Shown: positions 18,315 to 27,253 of the stretch, one piece after another
How the letters are laid out: every line of letters starts with the position of its first letter
Position numbering within the stretch: position 1 is the stretch's first letter
From: Nannocystis sp. RBIL2
GTDB taxonomy: Bacteria > Myxococcota_A > Polyangia > Nannocystales > Nannocystaceae
Assembly: GCF_026626745.1 (NCBI RefSeq)
Contig: NZ_JAPNJW010000002.1
Span: 2,752,151 to 2,816,150 of the forward strand
Direction: 5' to 3'
DNA: 64,000 nt
The notes under the pieces: model-generated
The model's database searches: none
The model's input: the letters and a program-made list of their open reading frames with translations, nothing else
Told to the model about the DNA's origin: nothing
Translations under genes and position numbers: made by a program

Positions 18315-19313
18315 TCACTGCGGGGCGGGGGCGGCCTTGTCCTTCTTCGCCTCGGCCTTCTCGGCCTTGGCCTCGATCTTGGCCTCTTTCTTGTCCTGGC
18401 GCTGCTCGAGCTTCTCCTCGCGCTTCTCGAGCTTCTCTTCCTTCTTCTCGATCTTGCCGCCGGCGGCGTCGAGCTTCTCTTCCTTCTTGTCGAGCTTGTC
18501 CTCGGCCTTGTCGAGCTTCTCCGCGGCCTTGTCGAGCCGCTGCCCGAGCGCCTCGAGGCGCTTCTTCTCGATCTCGAGCCGGGTCTTCTCCTCGCCGGTC
18601 GCGGCCGCCAGCCTGGCGTCGATCTCGCGCAGGCGCAGCTCGACCTGCCCGCTCTTCTCGGTGACCGCCGCCGACGACGACGCCAGCTTCTCCTGGCGCT
18701 TCTCGTGGCGCTCCTTGGCCACCAGGACCTTCTTCTGGCCCTTGGCCACCAGCTCCTGGCGCTTCTCGATCAGCTTCTCGCGCCGCTGACGGTACTGCTC
18801 GGACAGCGCGTCGAGCTTGGTCTTGAGCTTGTCGGCCTCCTCGGTCGTCAGCTCCTTGGTGTCCTCTTTGCGGTCCTTGATCTTGGCCGCCAGCTTCTGC
18901 CCGCGCAGCCCGCTCGCCACCTGGACGCGGACCCACTTGCCGAAGCCCGCGTTGGCCTTGCCGCGCTTGGCGGTCGCGTCGGCCTCCTCGGCGACCAGGT
19001 CGCTGGCCTCGCCGGCGCCGAGCCCGACCTCTTGCGTGACCGTGAGTGCCTCACGCAGGTCGGCCTCCGGCACGCCGGCCGAGCGCGCGTCGGCGGCGGC
19101 GAGCGGCAGATCGATGACCGCGAGGATGTCGTCGTTCAGCGCCTCCTGGTCGGAGATTTTGATGTTGGCCGACGCCGACGCGGTGGCGGTGGGCGTCGCG
19201 GCCGCGACGGCGACTGGCGGCGGACCGGGGGGCAGGTCGGCCCGTCCGGCCGCCGGCAGCAGCAGCGCCAGCGCGAACGCGCCGGCGGAGACACTGACTG
19301 TGTGCTTGTGCAT
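18315..19313 (-). CDS. Exported Lys/Glu-rich coiled-coil protein
   Basis: 332 residues from the ATG at 19313. The N-terminus is a signal peptide (about 1-28, ending near GRA). Residues 60-140 form a small alpha-helical domain (SDQEALNDDILAVIDLPLAA). From about 165 to the end the protein is one long heptad-like helix built of K/E/L repeats such as KLDKAEDKLDKKEEKLD, a very high-charge coiled coil. A fibrous periplasmic or envelope role is likely. It forms an operon with the lipoprotein at 17884. Low complexity makes homology assignment unsafe. Confidence 0.75.
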   Translation of the reverse strand: MHKHTVSVSAGAFALALLLPAAGRADLPPGPPPVAVAAATPTATASASANIKISDQEALNDDILAVIDLPLAAADARSAGVPEADLREALTVTQEVGLGAGEASDLVAEEADATAKRGKANAGFGKWVRVQVASGLRGQKLAAKIKDRKEDTKELTTEEADKLKTKLDALSEQYRQRREKLIEKRQELVAKGQKKVLVAKERHEKRQEKLASSSAAVTEKSGQVELRLREIDARLAAATGEEKTRLEIEKKRLEALGQRLDKAAEKLDKAEDKLDKKEEKLDAAGGKIEKKEEKLEKREEKLEQRQDKKEAKIEAKAEKAEAKKDKAAPAPQ

Positions 19314-19648
19314 GAGTGGTTGAGCTCCGGCGCCGAGGATAGACGACTTCGCGCAGACGCGAAAAGTCCCGTCGAGTGCGGCCGCGACACGACGCCTGCG
19401 GGCCGCAGGCCCCGAACCGAAGCGCCGCCATCCTGCCAATTGTGACGGTCGTCAACCATCGACGCCGAGCGAGCTCGGCCGTGGGCGCGCCCGGACCGGC
19501 GCCCCCGCCACGCCGGCGGGCCTAACCGAACGGCCATGCCCGCCCGGACATGCCCCTTCAGACATGCCCATGTGGACATTCCCGAAGAGACATGCCCGTT
19601 CGCGCATGCTCCACCCCCTCGCCCGCGCGGGGCCGCTGCCGGCGCCGC
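19314..19648. other. Intergenic region carrying a 14-bp repeat array
   Basis: 335 bp between trmO and the coiled-coil gene. The trmO-proximal part is a six-unit 14-bp array (19533-19616). The rest shows no gene. Confidence 0.4.
19533..19616. repeat. Six-unit array of 14-bp RCATGYCC repeats
   Basis: Units start at 19533, 19547, 19561, 19575, 19589 and 19603; the core ACATGCCC is kept in most and the last four bases vary. It begins 33 bp beyond the trmO stop. It is the longest member of the family found in this window. Confidence 0.85.
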
Positions 19649-20191
19649 TCAGCGCGGGCGGAACGCGTCGGGCTCGTCCTGCACGCGGCCCTCGAGCCAG
19701 CCGGCGCGGGCCTCGGGGAACGCGTCGGCGTAGGGCACGTACGGCTTGAGGTCGAGCACCGGGGTGCCGTCGAGGATGTCGAGCCCGAGCACGTGGATCT
19801 GGGTGGCCTCGACCGCGGTCACGCGCAGACACGACAGGCCGATCGGGCACGGCCGATGCGGCGCGCGGGTCGAGAACAGGCCGACGCTGCGCCCTGGGTC
19901 GCGGGGCGACCTGACCTTCAGGCCATACCCCTGATTGAGGTGGAACACGAACACGCACCAGATCCGCTCGAACTCGGCCAGGTCGGCGAGCCCGCCGGCG
20001 AACTCGGGCAGCAGCTCGATGCGCCCCGGCAGCGCGCGGTCCTCCTTGACCTGGGTCGTGATCGTCGGCTGCCGCGGGGTGCCGAATCGCTCGGTGTACG
20101 GCGAGCGCACCACCCCGATCGGCGTAAACGAGAAGCTCGGGCGCTCGTCGCGTCCGGTCGTGTGGTCCTGCTCGGGGATGCTGCGGCGCAC
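19649..20191 (-). CDS. trmO: tRNA (N6-threonylcarbamoyladenosine37-N6)-methyltransferase TrmO
   Basis: 180 residues with the TsaA/YaeB (TrmO) pattern: FTPIGVVRSPYTERFGTPRQ near the start, GRIELLPEFAGGLADLAEFERIW in the middle, then STRAPHRPCPIGLS, and LDILDGTPVLDLKPYVPYAD. TrmO uses SAM to methylate t6A37 of tRNA-Thr species, improving decoding. The beta-barrel core is complete; the longer C-terminal extension seen in E. coli TrmO is reduced. It is monocistronic and divergent from the MATE gene. Confidence 0.9.
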   Translation of the reverse strand: MRRSIPEQDHTTGRDERPSFSFTPIGVVRSPYTERFGTPRQPTITTQVKEDRALPGRIELLPEFAGGLADLAEFERIWCVFVFHLNQGYGLKVRSPRDPGRSVGLFSTRAPHRPCPIGLSCLRVTAVEATQIHVLGLDILDGTPVLDLKPYVPYADAFPEARAGWLEGRVQDEPDAFRPR

Positions 20192-20296
20192 GCGGCCAGC
20201 CTAGCCCAGATCGCCGGTTGCGCGCTCGCGCGTGCGCAGGAGCACGCGGCCGCGCTCTGGCGGGCTCGGCCGTGCCTGCGCTAAGAGACTTTTTTT

Positions 20297-21652
20297 ATGC
20301 GCGAGATCCTCGCAGAGTTGCGGCGGCTCGCCGTGCTCGCCGTGCCGCTGGCGCTGACCCAGCTCGGCAACATGCTGCTCGGCATCGTCGACATGTTGAT
20401 GCTCGGGCGCGTCGGTCGCGACGCGCTCGACGCCGCCGCGCTCGGCAACTTGTGGGGCTTCGCGATCATGACCGTGGGCATGGGCGTGGTCCTCGGCTGC
20501 GACCCGTTCATCGCCCAGGCCCACGGCGCCGGCGACAGCCGCGCCCTCGGCCTGACGCTGCAGCGCGGCGTCGTGCTCGCGCTGATCGTCAGCGTCCCGG
20601 TGATGCTGCTGTGGACCCTCGCCGGCCCCGCGCTGGTGCTGCTCGGCCAGGCCCCGCACCTCGCCGAGCAGGCTCACGACTACCTGCTCGCGCAGCTGCC
20701 CGGCGCGTCGGCGGTGTTCGTCTACGTCGCGATGCGCTCGTACCTGCAGGGCCGCGGGATCACCGGCCCGGCGCTGCTCGTCATGATCGGGGCCAACGTC
20801 ATCAACGTCGGCCTCAACTACGTCCTGATCTTCGGAGCCCTCGGTTTGCCCGCGCTCGGGGCCGTGGGCGCCGGCATCTCGACCGGCGTGGTGCGCGTGC
20901 TCATGACCGTCGCGCTGGCGTGGATCATCGTCCGTCAGCGCCTGCACGCCGGCGCGTGGGTCCCGTGGTCGCGGGCGGCGCTCGACCGCGCCGCTCTGGC
21001 CGCGATCGCCGGCGTCGGCGCCGGCATCGGCTTCCAGCTCGGCCTCGAGCTGTGGGCCTTCCAGGCGGCGATGCTGTTCGCCGGCTGGCTCGGCGACGCC
21101 CCGCTCGCGGCCTACACGATCGTCCTCAACATCGCCTCTCTCAGCTTCATGCTGCCGGTCGGGATCGCCATGGCCGCGGTCACGCGCGTCGGCAACCTGC
21201 TCGGCTCGGAGCGGCCGCGGGAGGCCGAGCGGGCGGCGTGGGTCGCCCTGTCTCTCGGGGCAGGTGTGATGCTCGCCTCGGCCACCCTGATGTACGGGCT
21301 GCGCCACCAGTTGCCGGCGCTGTTCGACGCCGACCCCGAGGTCTACGCGCTCGCGATCGTCAGCATCCCGGTCACCGCCGCCTTCCAGGTGTTCGACGGC
21401 ATCCAGGTGGTCGGCTTCGGGGTCTTGCGCGCCATGGGCCGCACCCGCAACGCCGCGCTGGTCAACTTCGTCGGCTACTACGCGATCGCCCTGCCGCTCG
21501 CGTATTGGCTGGCGTTCGAGCGCGGCCACGGCATCACCGGTCTGTGGTGGGGCCTGACCGTCGGCCTCGCGCTGGTGGCGAGCGCGCTGCTCGCGTGGAT
21601 CGCCGCCCGGGGTCCCGCCACGGCCGGCAAGATCTCGGTCGAACAGCGTTAG
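20297..21652 (+). CDS. MATE family multidrug/sodium antiporter
   Basis: 451 residues with twelve predicted membrane helices in two similar halves, each opening with a conserved helix (ALTQLGNMLLGIVDMLMLGRVG and its counterpart at about 240-280). The pattern matches NorM/DinF-type efflux pumps that export cationic drugs or metabolites using Na+ or H+ gradients. A T-run immediately precedes the ATG and there is no clear Shine-Dalgarno. It is followed closely by an oxidoreductase gene on the same strand. Confidence 0.9.
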   Translation: MREILAELRRLAVLAVPLALTQLGNMLLGIVDMLMLGRVGRDALDAAALGNLWGFAIMTVGMGVVLGCDPFIAQAHGAGDSRALGLTLQRGVVLALIVSVPVMLLWTLAGPALVLLGQAPHLAEQAHDYLLAQLPGASAVFVYVAMRSYLQGRGITGPALLVMIGANVINVGLNYVLIFGALGLPALGAVGAGISTGVVRVLMTVALAWIIVRQRLHAGAWVPWSRAALDRAALAAIAGVGAGIGFQLGLELWAFQAAMLFAGWLGDAPLAAYTIVLNIASLSFMLPVGIAMAAVTRVGNLLGSERPREAERAAWVALSLGAGVMLASATLMYGLRHQLPALFDADPEVYALAIVSIPVTAAFQVFDGIQVVGFGVLRAMGRTRNAALVNFVGYYAIALPLAYWLAFERGHGITGLWWGLTVGLALVASALLAWIAARGPATAGKISVEQR

Positions 21653-21722
21653 TGCCGCAGCGTCAGCCCGCGGCCCGCGCCGAAGGTCGCGCCGGCGGCG
21701 AGCATTGAGTATGGTGCGGCCC

Positions 21723-23273
21723 ATGAAAACGGACACGGACGTGATCGTCGTCGGCGCCGGCCACAACGGCCTGGTGGCGGCGCTGTTGCTCGCCAGGCGC
21801 GGCCTGCGGGTGCGGGTGCTCGAGGAGAAGGACGTCGTCGGCGGCGCCGTCCGCACCGAGAAGCCGTTCGCGCGCGCCCCCGACCTGGCGATCTCGACCG
21901 GCGCCTACCTGCTCGGCCTCATGCAGCCCGAGCTGCTGCAGATCACCGGCGTCGACCTCCCGCTGCGGCGCCGCGACCCGCACTACTTCCTGCCCACCAC
22001 CGACGGCCGCTACTTGCTGCTCGGCTCCGACGCCGAAGAGACCCGGCGCCAGTACGCCGCCTTCTCGTCGGAGGCCGACTGGCACGCCGACCAGGCCATG
22101 CAGGCCGAGCTGGCCCAGCTGCGCGACGACCTGGCGCCGTCGTGGTTCCACGAGCCGCTGTCGCTCGAGGACACCGCCGAGCGCTACGTCCGCAGCTCGC
22201 TGCGGCAGGTGTTCGTCGACCTGTGCCGCAAGCCGGTCGGCGAGTACATCGACCGCTTCCCGTTCAAGAGCGACCTGATCCGGGCGATGTACGCCTCGAC
22301 CGACGGCTTCACCGGCGTCTACGGCACCTGGGACACGCCCGGGACCGGCATGAACTTCCTGGTCCACAACATGTGCCGCCTGCCCGGCGCCGGCGGCACG
22401 TGGCTGCTGGTCGAGGGCGGCATGGGCACCGTCTCGCAGAAGTTCGCCGCCGCGGCGCGGGCCGCCGGCGCGGTCATCGACACCAGCAACGGGGTCAAGC
22501 AGATCCTGGTCGAGAACGGCACCGCCGTCGGCGTCCTCACCCACAAGGGCGAGGAGCTGCGCGCGCGCGTCGTCCTCGTCGGCGCCGACCCGTTCCGCAT
22601 GCGCGACATGGCCGGCCGCGACAACTTCCCGGCCGAATACAACACCCGCCTCGACTCGATGCGCCGCGACGGCACCTCGCTCAAGGTCAACCTCGCGCTC
22701 AAGGGCCTGCCGCAGTTCACCTGCCTGCCGGTCGACCGCGGCCAGTACGGCCCGACGATCCACCTCCTGCCCGACGAGGAGGTCGTGATCCGCAGCTTCG
22801 GCGAGGCCTTCCGCGCGGTCCAGGCCGGCCAGCTGCCCGACTTCCCGGTCATCGACTGGTACATCCACACCACCGTCGACCCGACCATGCGCGACCAGCA
22901 CGGCCACCACAACTCGGCCCTGTTCGTGTCGTGGGTGCCCTACGAGCTGGCCGGCACCACCTGGGAGCAGGAGGAGAGCCGCTACGTCAAGCACCTGCTG
23001 TCGATCTGCGACCGCTTCGCCCCCGGCACCAGCGACCTGGTGGTCGACACCTTCGTCCTCCACCCGCAGAAGATCGAGCAGCACTTCGGCATCACCCGCG
23101 GCCACATCCTCCACGTCGACAACACCTACGGCTTCGACCAGCGCGTGCCCTACCGCCAGCCGATCGCCGGCCTCTACGCCGCCTCCGCCGGCACCCACCC
23201 GGGCGGCGGCGTGATCGGCTGCGGCGGCCACAACGCCGCCATGGCCGCGCTCAAGGACCTCGGCCTGAGCTGA
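21723..23273 (+). CDS. FAD-dependent oxidoreductase, phytoene-desaturase/PYROXD2-like
   Basis: About 516 residues from the ATG at 21723; ATG 21711 and TTG 21705 are possible but the dinucleotide-binding strand begins right after MKTDT. The FAD motif is VIVVGAGHNGLVAALLLARRG, then VLEEKDVVGGAVRTE. The C-terminal flavin-contact segment is GLYAASAGTHPGGGVIGCGGHNAA. Architecture and length fit the CrtI/PYROXD2 group. No carotenoid genes are nearby, so the substrate is not defined. The stop is followed 15 bp later by a 14-bp repeat array. Confidence 0.85.
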   Translation: MKTDTDVIVVGAGHNGLVAALLLARRGLRVRVLEEKDVVGGAVRTEKPFARAPDLAISTGAYLLGLMQPELLQITGVDLPLRRRDPHYFLPTTDGRYLLLGSDAEETRRQYAAFSSEADWHADQAMQAELAQLRDDLAPSWFHEPLSLEDTAERYVRSSLRQVFVDLCRKPVGEYIDRFPFKSDLIRAMYASTDGFTGVYGTWDTPGTGMNFLVHNMCRLPGAGGTWLLVEGGMGTVSQKFAAAARAAGAVIDTSNGVKQILVENGTAVGVLTHKGEELRARVVLVGADPFRMRDMAGRDNFPAEYNTRLDSMRRDGTSLKVNLALKGLPQFTCLPVDRGQYGPTIHLLPDEEVVIRSFGEAFRAVQAGQLPDFPVIDWYIHTTVDPTMRDQHGHHNSALFVSWVPYELAGTTWEQEESRYVKHLLSICDRFAPGTSDLVVDTFVLHPQKIEQHFGITRGHILHVDNTYGFDQRVPYRQPIAGLYAASAGTHPGGGVIGCGGHNAAMAALKDLGLS

Positions 23274-23288
23274 TTCGCCTGTCCTCGC

Positions 23289-23344
23289 GGGCATGCCCGA
23301 GAGGGCATGTGTGAAGGGGCATGTCCGTCCGGACATGCCCCTTC
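23289..23344. repeat. Four-unit array of 14-bp RCATGYCC repeats with strong hairpin
   Basis: Units start at 23289, 23303, 23317 and 23331. Units 3 and 4 are mutually inverted and can form a long GC-rich stem (AAGGGGCATGTCC against GGACATGCCCCTT). It sits between two convergent genes, 15 bp beyond one stop, so a bidirectional terminator role is plausible. Confidence 0.85.
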
Positions 23345-23418
23345 GTGCGTATTGAAGGCCCTGCCCTCGCGGTGCGGGCCCGACCCTGGGCGGATCCAGG
23401 GCCTCTCCGCCTGCGCGG

Positions 23419-24546
23419 TCAGCCGAGCTCGGCGACCCCGCCGGAGAGGCCCAGGGCCTTGAACAGGTCGGCCAGCTTCTTGGCCGGAATGCGCTTGGCG
23501 GCCGCCGCCTCGGCGCGGATCATGGCGAACGCGAACGCGTCGAGGTCGGCGAAGCCGCGCCGCGGGTCGAACCGGCCCTCCTCGTGCTCGTAGCCGAGGA
23601 CGCGGCCGGTGGTGGTGTCGAGCAGGTGCATGTTGCCGGAGCCGTCGGCGGCCAGGCCGACGTAGCGCTCGTCGCTCGCGCCGGCCAGCTCGTTGCGGAC
23701 GCAGTCGAAGCCGTACGTGCCCGACACGTCGAAGCGCAGGCCGAGCCAGGGGAACTTGCCGCTGCGCACCAGCGCGTCGAAGGCCCGGGCGGCCGCGCGG
23801 TGGGCCTCCGGCAGCGAATCGATCCACTGCCCCAGCGGGCGCGCCCCCGCGGCCGGCTCGGCGACGCGGCGGCTCGTCGGGAAGAACGCCGCCAGGTCGC
23901 GCTCGAAGTCCCCGCGGGCCACGTAGCCGGGGAGGTCCGCCGCGGTGAAGCCCTGGCCCCACTCCTTGAGCGGCTTGGCCTGCACGAGCTCCTGACCGTC
24001 GCGGTCGAAGAACGCGGTGCTCTTGCGCTTGCCGTCGACGAACTCGGACACCCCGCGGGCCGGGTGCGGCTTGGGCAGCTTGACGTCGTGCGCGCCGATG
24101 ACGGTGTCGCCGAAGCGGAGGATCTCCCCCTGAGTGAGCTTCTGCCAGTCGAAGCGGCCGTGCAGGCGGCCGTTTCGCCACGAGGCGATCAGGGCGATCT
24201 CGCCGAACGGGTAGCCGTGGAAGGTGGCGGTGGCGATCGCGCCGTCCTCGTAGACCGCGGCGATGCGCGTGGTGAGCGGCGGGCCGATCGGGAGGCCGTA
24301 CTGCTGCTGCAGCGCCTCCGCGGCGCCTCGCGGCGCCTCGCCGTAATCGAAGTCGGGGTGGTTCGTCCACCACGACAGCTCGCCGTGCAGCTTGCCGCCG
24401 CGCAGCCCGGCGTCGAGCAGGGGCTGGCCGTCGCGGTACCAGCGGCGGACGGCCGTCTCGCTGTCCTCGCACCATTGCTCGGCATCGCCGGAGTAAGTGG
24501 CGGACGCGGGGACATTCGCGGGACGTGGGGGAGTCGCGGTGGTCAT
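23419..24546 (-). CDS. YwqK/MORN-like N-terminus with SMI1-like C-terminal domain
   Basis: About 375 residues from the ATG at 24546 (ATG 24558 is four codons earlier). The N-terminal part has antitoxin YwqK/MORN-type phrases: RRWYRDGQPLLDAGLRGGKL, ASWRNGRLHGRFDW and a third weaker copy. The C-terminal 170 residues resemble SUKH/SMI1 folds: YVGLAADGSGNMHLLDTTTG and FADLDAFAFAMI. Such proteins are often immunity partners of contact-dependent toxins. No toxin lies next to it. Function remains open. Confidence 0.6.
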   Translation of the reverse strand: MTTATPPRPANVPASATYSGDAEQWCEDSETAVRRWYRDGQPLLDAGLRGGKLHGELSWWTNHPDFDYGEAPRGAAEALQQQYGLPIGPPLTTRIAAVYEDGAIATATFHGYPFGEIALIASWRNGRLHGRFDWQKLTQGEILRFGDTVIGAHDVKLPKPHPARGVSEFVDGKRKSTAFFDRDGQELVQAKPLKEWGQGFTAADLPGYVARGDFERDLAAFFPTSRRVAEPAAGARPLGQWIDSLPEAHRAAARAFDALVRSGKFPWLGLRFDVSGTYGFDCVRNELAGASDERYVGLAADGSGNMHLLDTTTGRVLGYEHEEGRFDPRRGFADLDAFAFAMIRAEAAAAKRIPAKKLADLFKALGLSGGVAELG

Positions 24547-24754
24547 GGCCAGCGCCATTACCACGATCGCGTCGCTCGCAGCGCTGCCCTTTTCGCGGTC
24601 ACGGCCCGTGAAGACTCGGGTGACGCGCGATCGGACCGCCGGCCGCTGCCCGGTGCGAGACATCGCTCGCGGCCTCAGCCGGGCCAGACGCACAGGCGCG
24701 GCCGACGTCGCGCTCGCCCTGTCGTCGAATCAGCTGGTAACGTCGATTCTCGCC

Positions 24755-25321
24755 ATGTTCGCTCGAATCATCGTCGCCCTGTCCATGCTCACTGCCTGCA
24801 CCGAGCCGAACCCCGGGCTCGACGAGCTGCGGACCCGCGTCGCCGCGCTCGAGTCGCAGTTGAAGCAGGCGCAGGTCGACATCGAGGCCCTCAAGGGCGA
24901 GCTCGAGGGCGCCAGGACCCTGAGCAAGCTGCTGCAGGACCTCGGCGGGGCGGTGACTGCGGAGACGCTCCGGCAGCCCGACGCGGCGATGGACCTGCTG
25001 GACGAGCCGCCCGAGACCGCGACCGAGTTCTCCGTCGCGCGGACCCTGCTCGCCGAGGACCTGCTACGGCAAGGCCGCTTCGTCCCCGCCGAGAAGGACG
25101 GCAAGCTCGTCGGTCTCAAGGTCTTCGGCATCCGCGCCGACTCGACGCTGAAGGCGATGGGCCTGAAGAACGGCGACGTGCTGCTCCGCGTCGACGGCGC
25201 TCCGCTCGAGTCCGTGGAGGCTTTGCCGGCGATCTTGCAGGCGCTGCCGCAGCGCGATCGCATCTCGCTCGACATCGAACGCAAGACGCGGCCGCTGACC
25301 CTGACGATCACCGTGACCTGA
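24755..25321 (+). CDS. Lipoprotein with coiled coil and PDZ domain (GspC-like)
   Basis: 188 residues from the ATG at 24755. A short signal ends in LTAC (Cys15). A coiled coil follows (about 22-55, LRTRVAALESQLKQAQ). Residues 95-188 are a PDZ fold of the GspC/HtrA type: GLKVFGIRADSTLKAMGLKN, GDVLLRVDGAPLES and a final strand. PDZ lipoproteins can scaffold type II secretion or bind misfolded C-termini; no secretion genes are adjacent. Its promoter would overlap the start of the divergent gene at 24546. Confidence 0.75.
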   Translation: MFARIIVALSMLTACTEPNPGLDELRTRVAALESQLKQAQVDIEALKGELEGARTLSKLLQDLGGAVTAETLRQPDAAMDLLDEPPETATEFSVARTLLAEDLLRQGRFVPAEKDGKLVGLKVFGIRADSTLKAMGLKNGDVLLRVDGAPLESVEALPAILQALPQRDRISLDIERKTRPLTLTITVT

Positions 25322-25331
25322 GCGAGCCGAG

Positions 25332-25359
25332 GCACCTGTCCGCAGGGACATGTCGCCTG
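25332..25359. repeat. Two-unit 14-bp repeat
   Basis: Units GCACCTGTCCGCAG and GGACATGTCGCCTG, 10 bp beyond the stop of the PDZ lipoprotein. TGTCC-n4-GGACA forms a small hairpin. Confidence 0.65.
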
Positions 25360-25546
25360 CTCCACTGCCCCTCCGAGCCGCGACCGCGGGCCACCCACCG
25401 CCGTCTCACCCGGTCTCGGCTAACCGCAACTCCGCGCGACCGCGCGACCGCCCCGCAGGCCCGGACCCGCGGTCATCCCGCGCTGCGCCGTGGGCGCGCC
25501 ACATTTTCCGTGACACACTTCGCCCCGCAGCCTGCACTACCGCGAC

Positions 25547-26194
25547 ATGCCCACCTCCCGGCCTGCCCCGCCCGTCGAGACGCTGCTCGCGTTGATGCAG
25601 AGCGGCGACCTGCGCGCGCTCGACCACCTCGCGCGGGCCTACGGCGAGCGCCTGCTCGCGGTCGCGCGGCGGCGCTGCGACCTGCCCGAGGACGCCGAGG
25701 ACGCAGTGCAGCAGGCCCTGCTCGCCGCCGGCGCGGCGATGACCGGTTACCGCGGCGAGGGCTCGCCGCTGGCGTGGCTGTCGACCCTGGTGACCCGCAC
25801 CTGCTGGCGCCTCAACCGCAAGGCCACGCGGACCGCCGACGTCGCCGACGTCCCCTGCACCTGCGACGATCCGGCCGAGGTCGCCGAGCGCCGCGAGCTC
25901 GGCGCGACCCTCGGCGACGCGCTCATGACCCTGTCGCGCACCGATCGCCTGGCCTTCCTGCTCGCCGCCGAGGGCTGCAGCAGCGTCGAGATCGCCGAGC
26001 GCTTCTCGCTCACGCACGACGCGGTCCGCAGCCGCCTCAAGCGCGCCCGCAAGGTCCTGCGCGCCGCCCTCGAAAATCGTGACACACCACCCGCCCGCGG
26101 GCGCACTGCATCGGCGAGTCCCACTCAAAAAGGATCGCTCCCCGATGACGACCTCGCCCAGTTCTTCGCGTCCCCACCCGCGCCGCACCGATGA
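25547..26194 (+). CDS. ECF-type RNA polymerase sigma factor
   Basis: 215 residues. Region 2 runs at about 10-80 (LDHLARAYGERLLAVARRR and EDAEDAVQQALLAA). Region 4 is at about 120-175, with the helix-turn-helix SSVEIAERFSLTHDAVRSRLKRARKVL. Region 3 is absent, as in ECF factors. The linker holds CTCDD and the C-terminus has a 35-residue tail. No anti-sigma gene follows; instead a thioredoxin gene overlaps the 3' end by 50 bp, hinting at redox-linked control or a shared transcript. Confidence 0.85.
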   Translation: MPTSRPAPPVETLLALMQSGDLRALDHLARAYGERLLAVARRRCDLPEDAEDAVQQALLAAGAAMTGYRGEGSPLAWLSTLVTRTCWRLNRKATRTADVADVPCTCDDPAEVAERRELGATLGDALMTLSRTDRLAFLLAAEGCSSVEIAERFSLTHDAVRSRLKRARKVLRAALENRDTPPARGRTASASPTQKGSLPDDDLAQFFASPPAPHR

Positions 26195-26480
26195 CGCCTC
26201 GTTCGCCGCCGACGTCGCGGCCTCGCCCCTCGTCCTCGTCAAGTTCTCCGGCGCCTGGTGCCCGCCCTGCCGCGCCCTCCAGCCGACCCTCGACGCCATC
26301 GCCCGTGACCGCAGCGACCTGTCGGTGTTCGACGTCGACGTCGACGCCAGCCACGGCCTCGCCGAGCAGTTCGGCGTGCGCAGCATCCCGACCCTGGTCG
26401 CCTTCCGCGACGGCAAGCCGATCGGCCAGCTCGTCGGCAACCAGCCGCGCGCGCGCATCGAGGCGCTCCTGCGCACCTGA
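26145..26480 (+). CDS. Thioredoxin with WCPPC active site
   Basis: 111 residues from the ATG at 26145, overlapping the sigma-factor gene; the longer frame from 26079 adds an uninformative tail. The thioredoxin fold is complete: LVLVKFSGAWCPPCRALQPT, then FGVRSIPTLVAFRDGK with the cis-Pro. The active site is WCPPC instead of the usual WCGPC, a change that tends to alter redox potential. No signal peptide, so cytoplasmic. A 14-bp repeat array follows 67 bp downstream. Confidence 0.9.
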   Translation: MTTSPSSSRPHPRRTDDASFAADVAASPLVLVKFSGAWCPPCRALQPTLDAIARDRSDLSVFDVDVDASHGLAEQFGVRSIPTLVAFRDGKPIGQLVGNQPRARIEALLRT

Positions 26481-26547
26481 GAAGCGGCACGGCTCGCCCT
26501 GGTCGCAGGGCCAGGCGAAGCTCGCCGCCGAGGCGACCTGGTCGATC

Positions 26548-26603
26548 GAGCATGCCCGATCGAGCAGGGCTTCATGCCCATGCCCGATCGGACATGTCCT
26601 CGA
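26548..26603. repeat. Four-unit array of 14-bp RCATGYCC repeats
   Basis: Units start at 26548, 26562, 26576 and 26590; the second is degenerate (GAGCAGGGCTTCAT). It lies between the convergent thioredoxin and Rrf2 genes. Confidence 0.8.
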
Positions 26604-26733
26604 CGACCTCGCTCGCCCCCGAAGAGACACGCTCGCCGAGGCGCCGAGGGGAGCGCTCCTCCGACACGCCAGCGAGGCCTCCGCCCCGCGCCACGGCCAG
26701 CCGTAGCGAGCGGCGCTCCCCGGTCGAACAGTG

Positions 26734-27228
26734 TCACGCCCGGCGCGCGCGCGCGGCCGCCTTGCCGGCCTTCGCGCTCTTCTTCTTGTGCGAGCACGGC
26801 CCGCCGCGCCGCTCGAGCTCGTCGAGCTCGCCGGCGAGGGTGCGCCCGGCCAGCACCTTCAGGGTCGCCGCCTCGAGCTCGTGCGACAGCTCCTCGAACA
26901 TCACCTCCATGTTGGAGGTGACCACGCAGCGGTGCGGGAGGTCGGAGCGGCCGGCGAACAGCCCGCGCTCGCCGAGCACCGCGAGGTAGACGTCGCGCAG
27001 GGTGATCTCGCGGGCCGGGCGTTGCAGGCGCGAGCCGCCCTTGACCCCCATGGTGGTGACGATGAGGCCCCCCGCTGCCAGCGAGGCGAGCAGCTTGCGG
27101 ATCAGCGACGGGTTGGTGACGAGCCCGCCGGCCAGCTCCGACGACGACAGCAGCCCTCCGCCCTCGCGCTCGGCGAGCGCCAGCATCAGCATCAGCTGCA
27201 GCGCGGAGGCGAACCGCACGTCCACCAT
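26734..27228 (-). CDS. Rrf2 family transcriptional regulator
   Basis: 164 residues. The N-terminal winged helix has FASALQLMLMLALAERE, then SSSELAGGLVTNPSLIRKLLASLAAGGL, typical of Rrf2 (IscR/NsrR/YwgB) proteins. Only one Cys (in HRCVV) lies in the region where cluster-binding members carry three, so an Fe-S cofactor is unlikely; this is the YwgB-like type. A basic tail (SHKKKSAKAGKAAARARRA) ends the protein. The gene starts 25 bp after the ene-reductase stop on the same strand and probably forms an operon with it, controlling the divergent promoter region. Confidence 0.85.
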   Translation of the reverse strand: MVDVRFASALQLMLMLALAEREGGGLLSSSELAGGLVTNPSLIRKLLASLAAGGLIVTTMGVKGGSRLQRPAREITLRDVYLAVLGERGLFAGRSDLPHRCVVTSNMEVMFEELSHELEAATLKVLAGRTLAGELDELERRGGPCSHKKKSAKAGKAAARARRA

Positions 27229-27253
27229 GCCGCGAGGTGTACCACGCGGACCC

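Noticed and set aside
19533-19616. CRISPR array
   Set aside because: The 14-bp period has no spacer of constant size between long repeats, and no cas genes are present.
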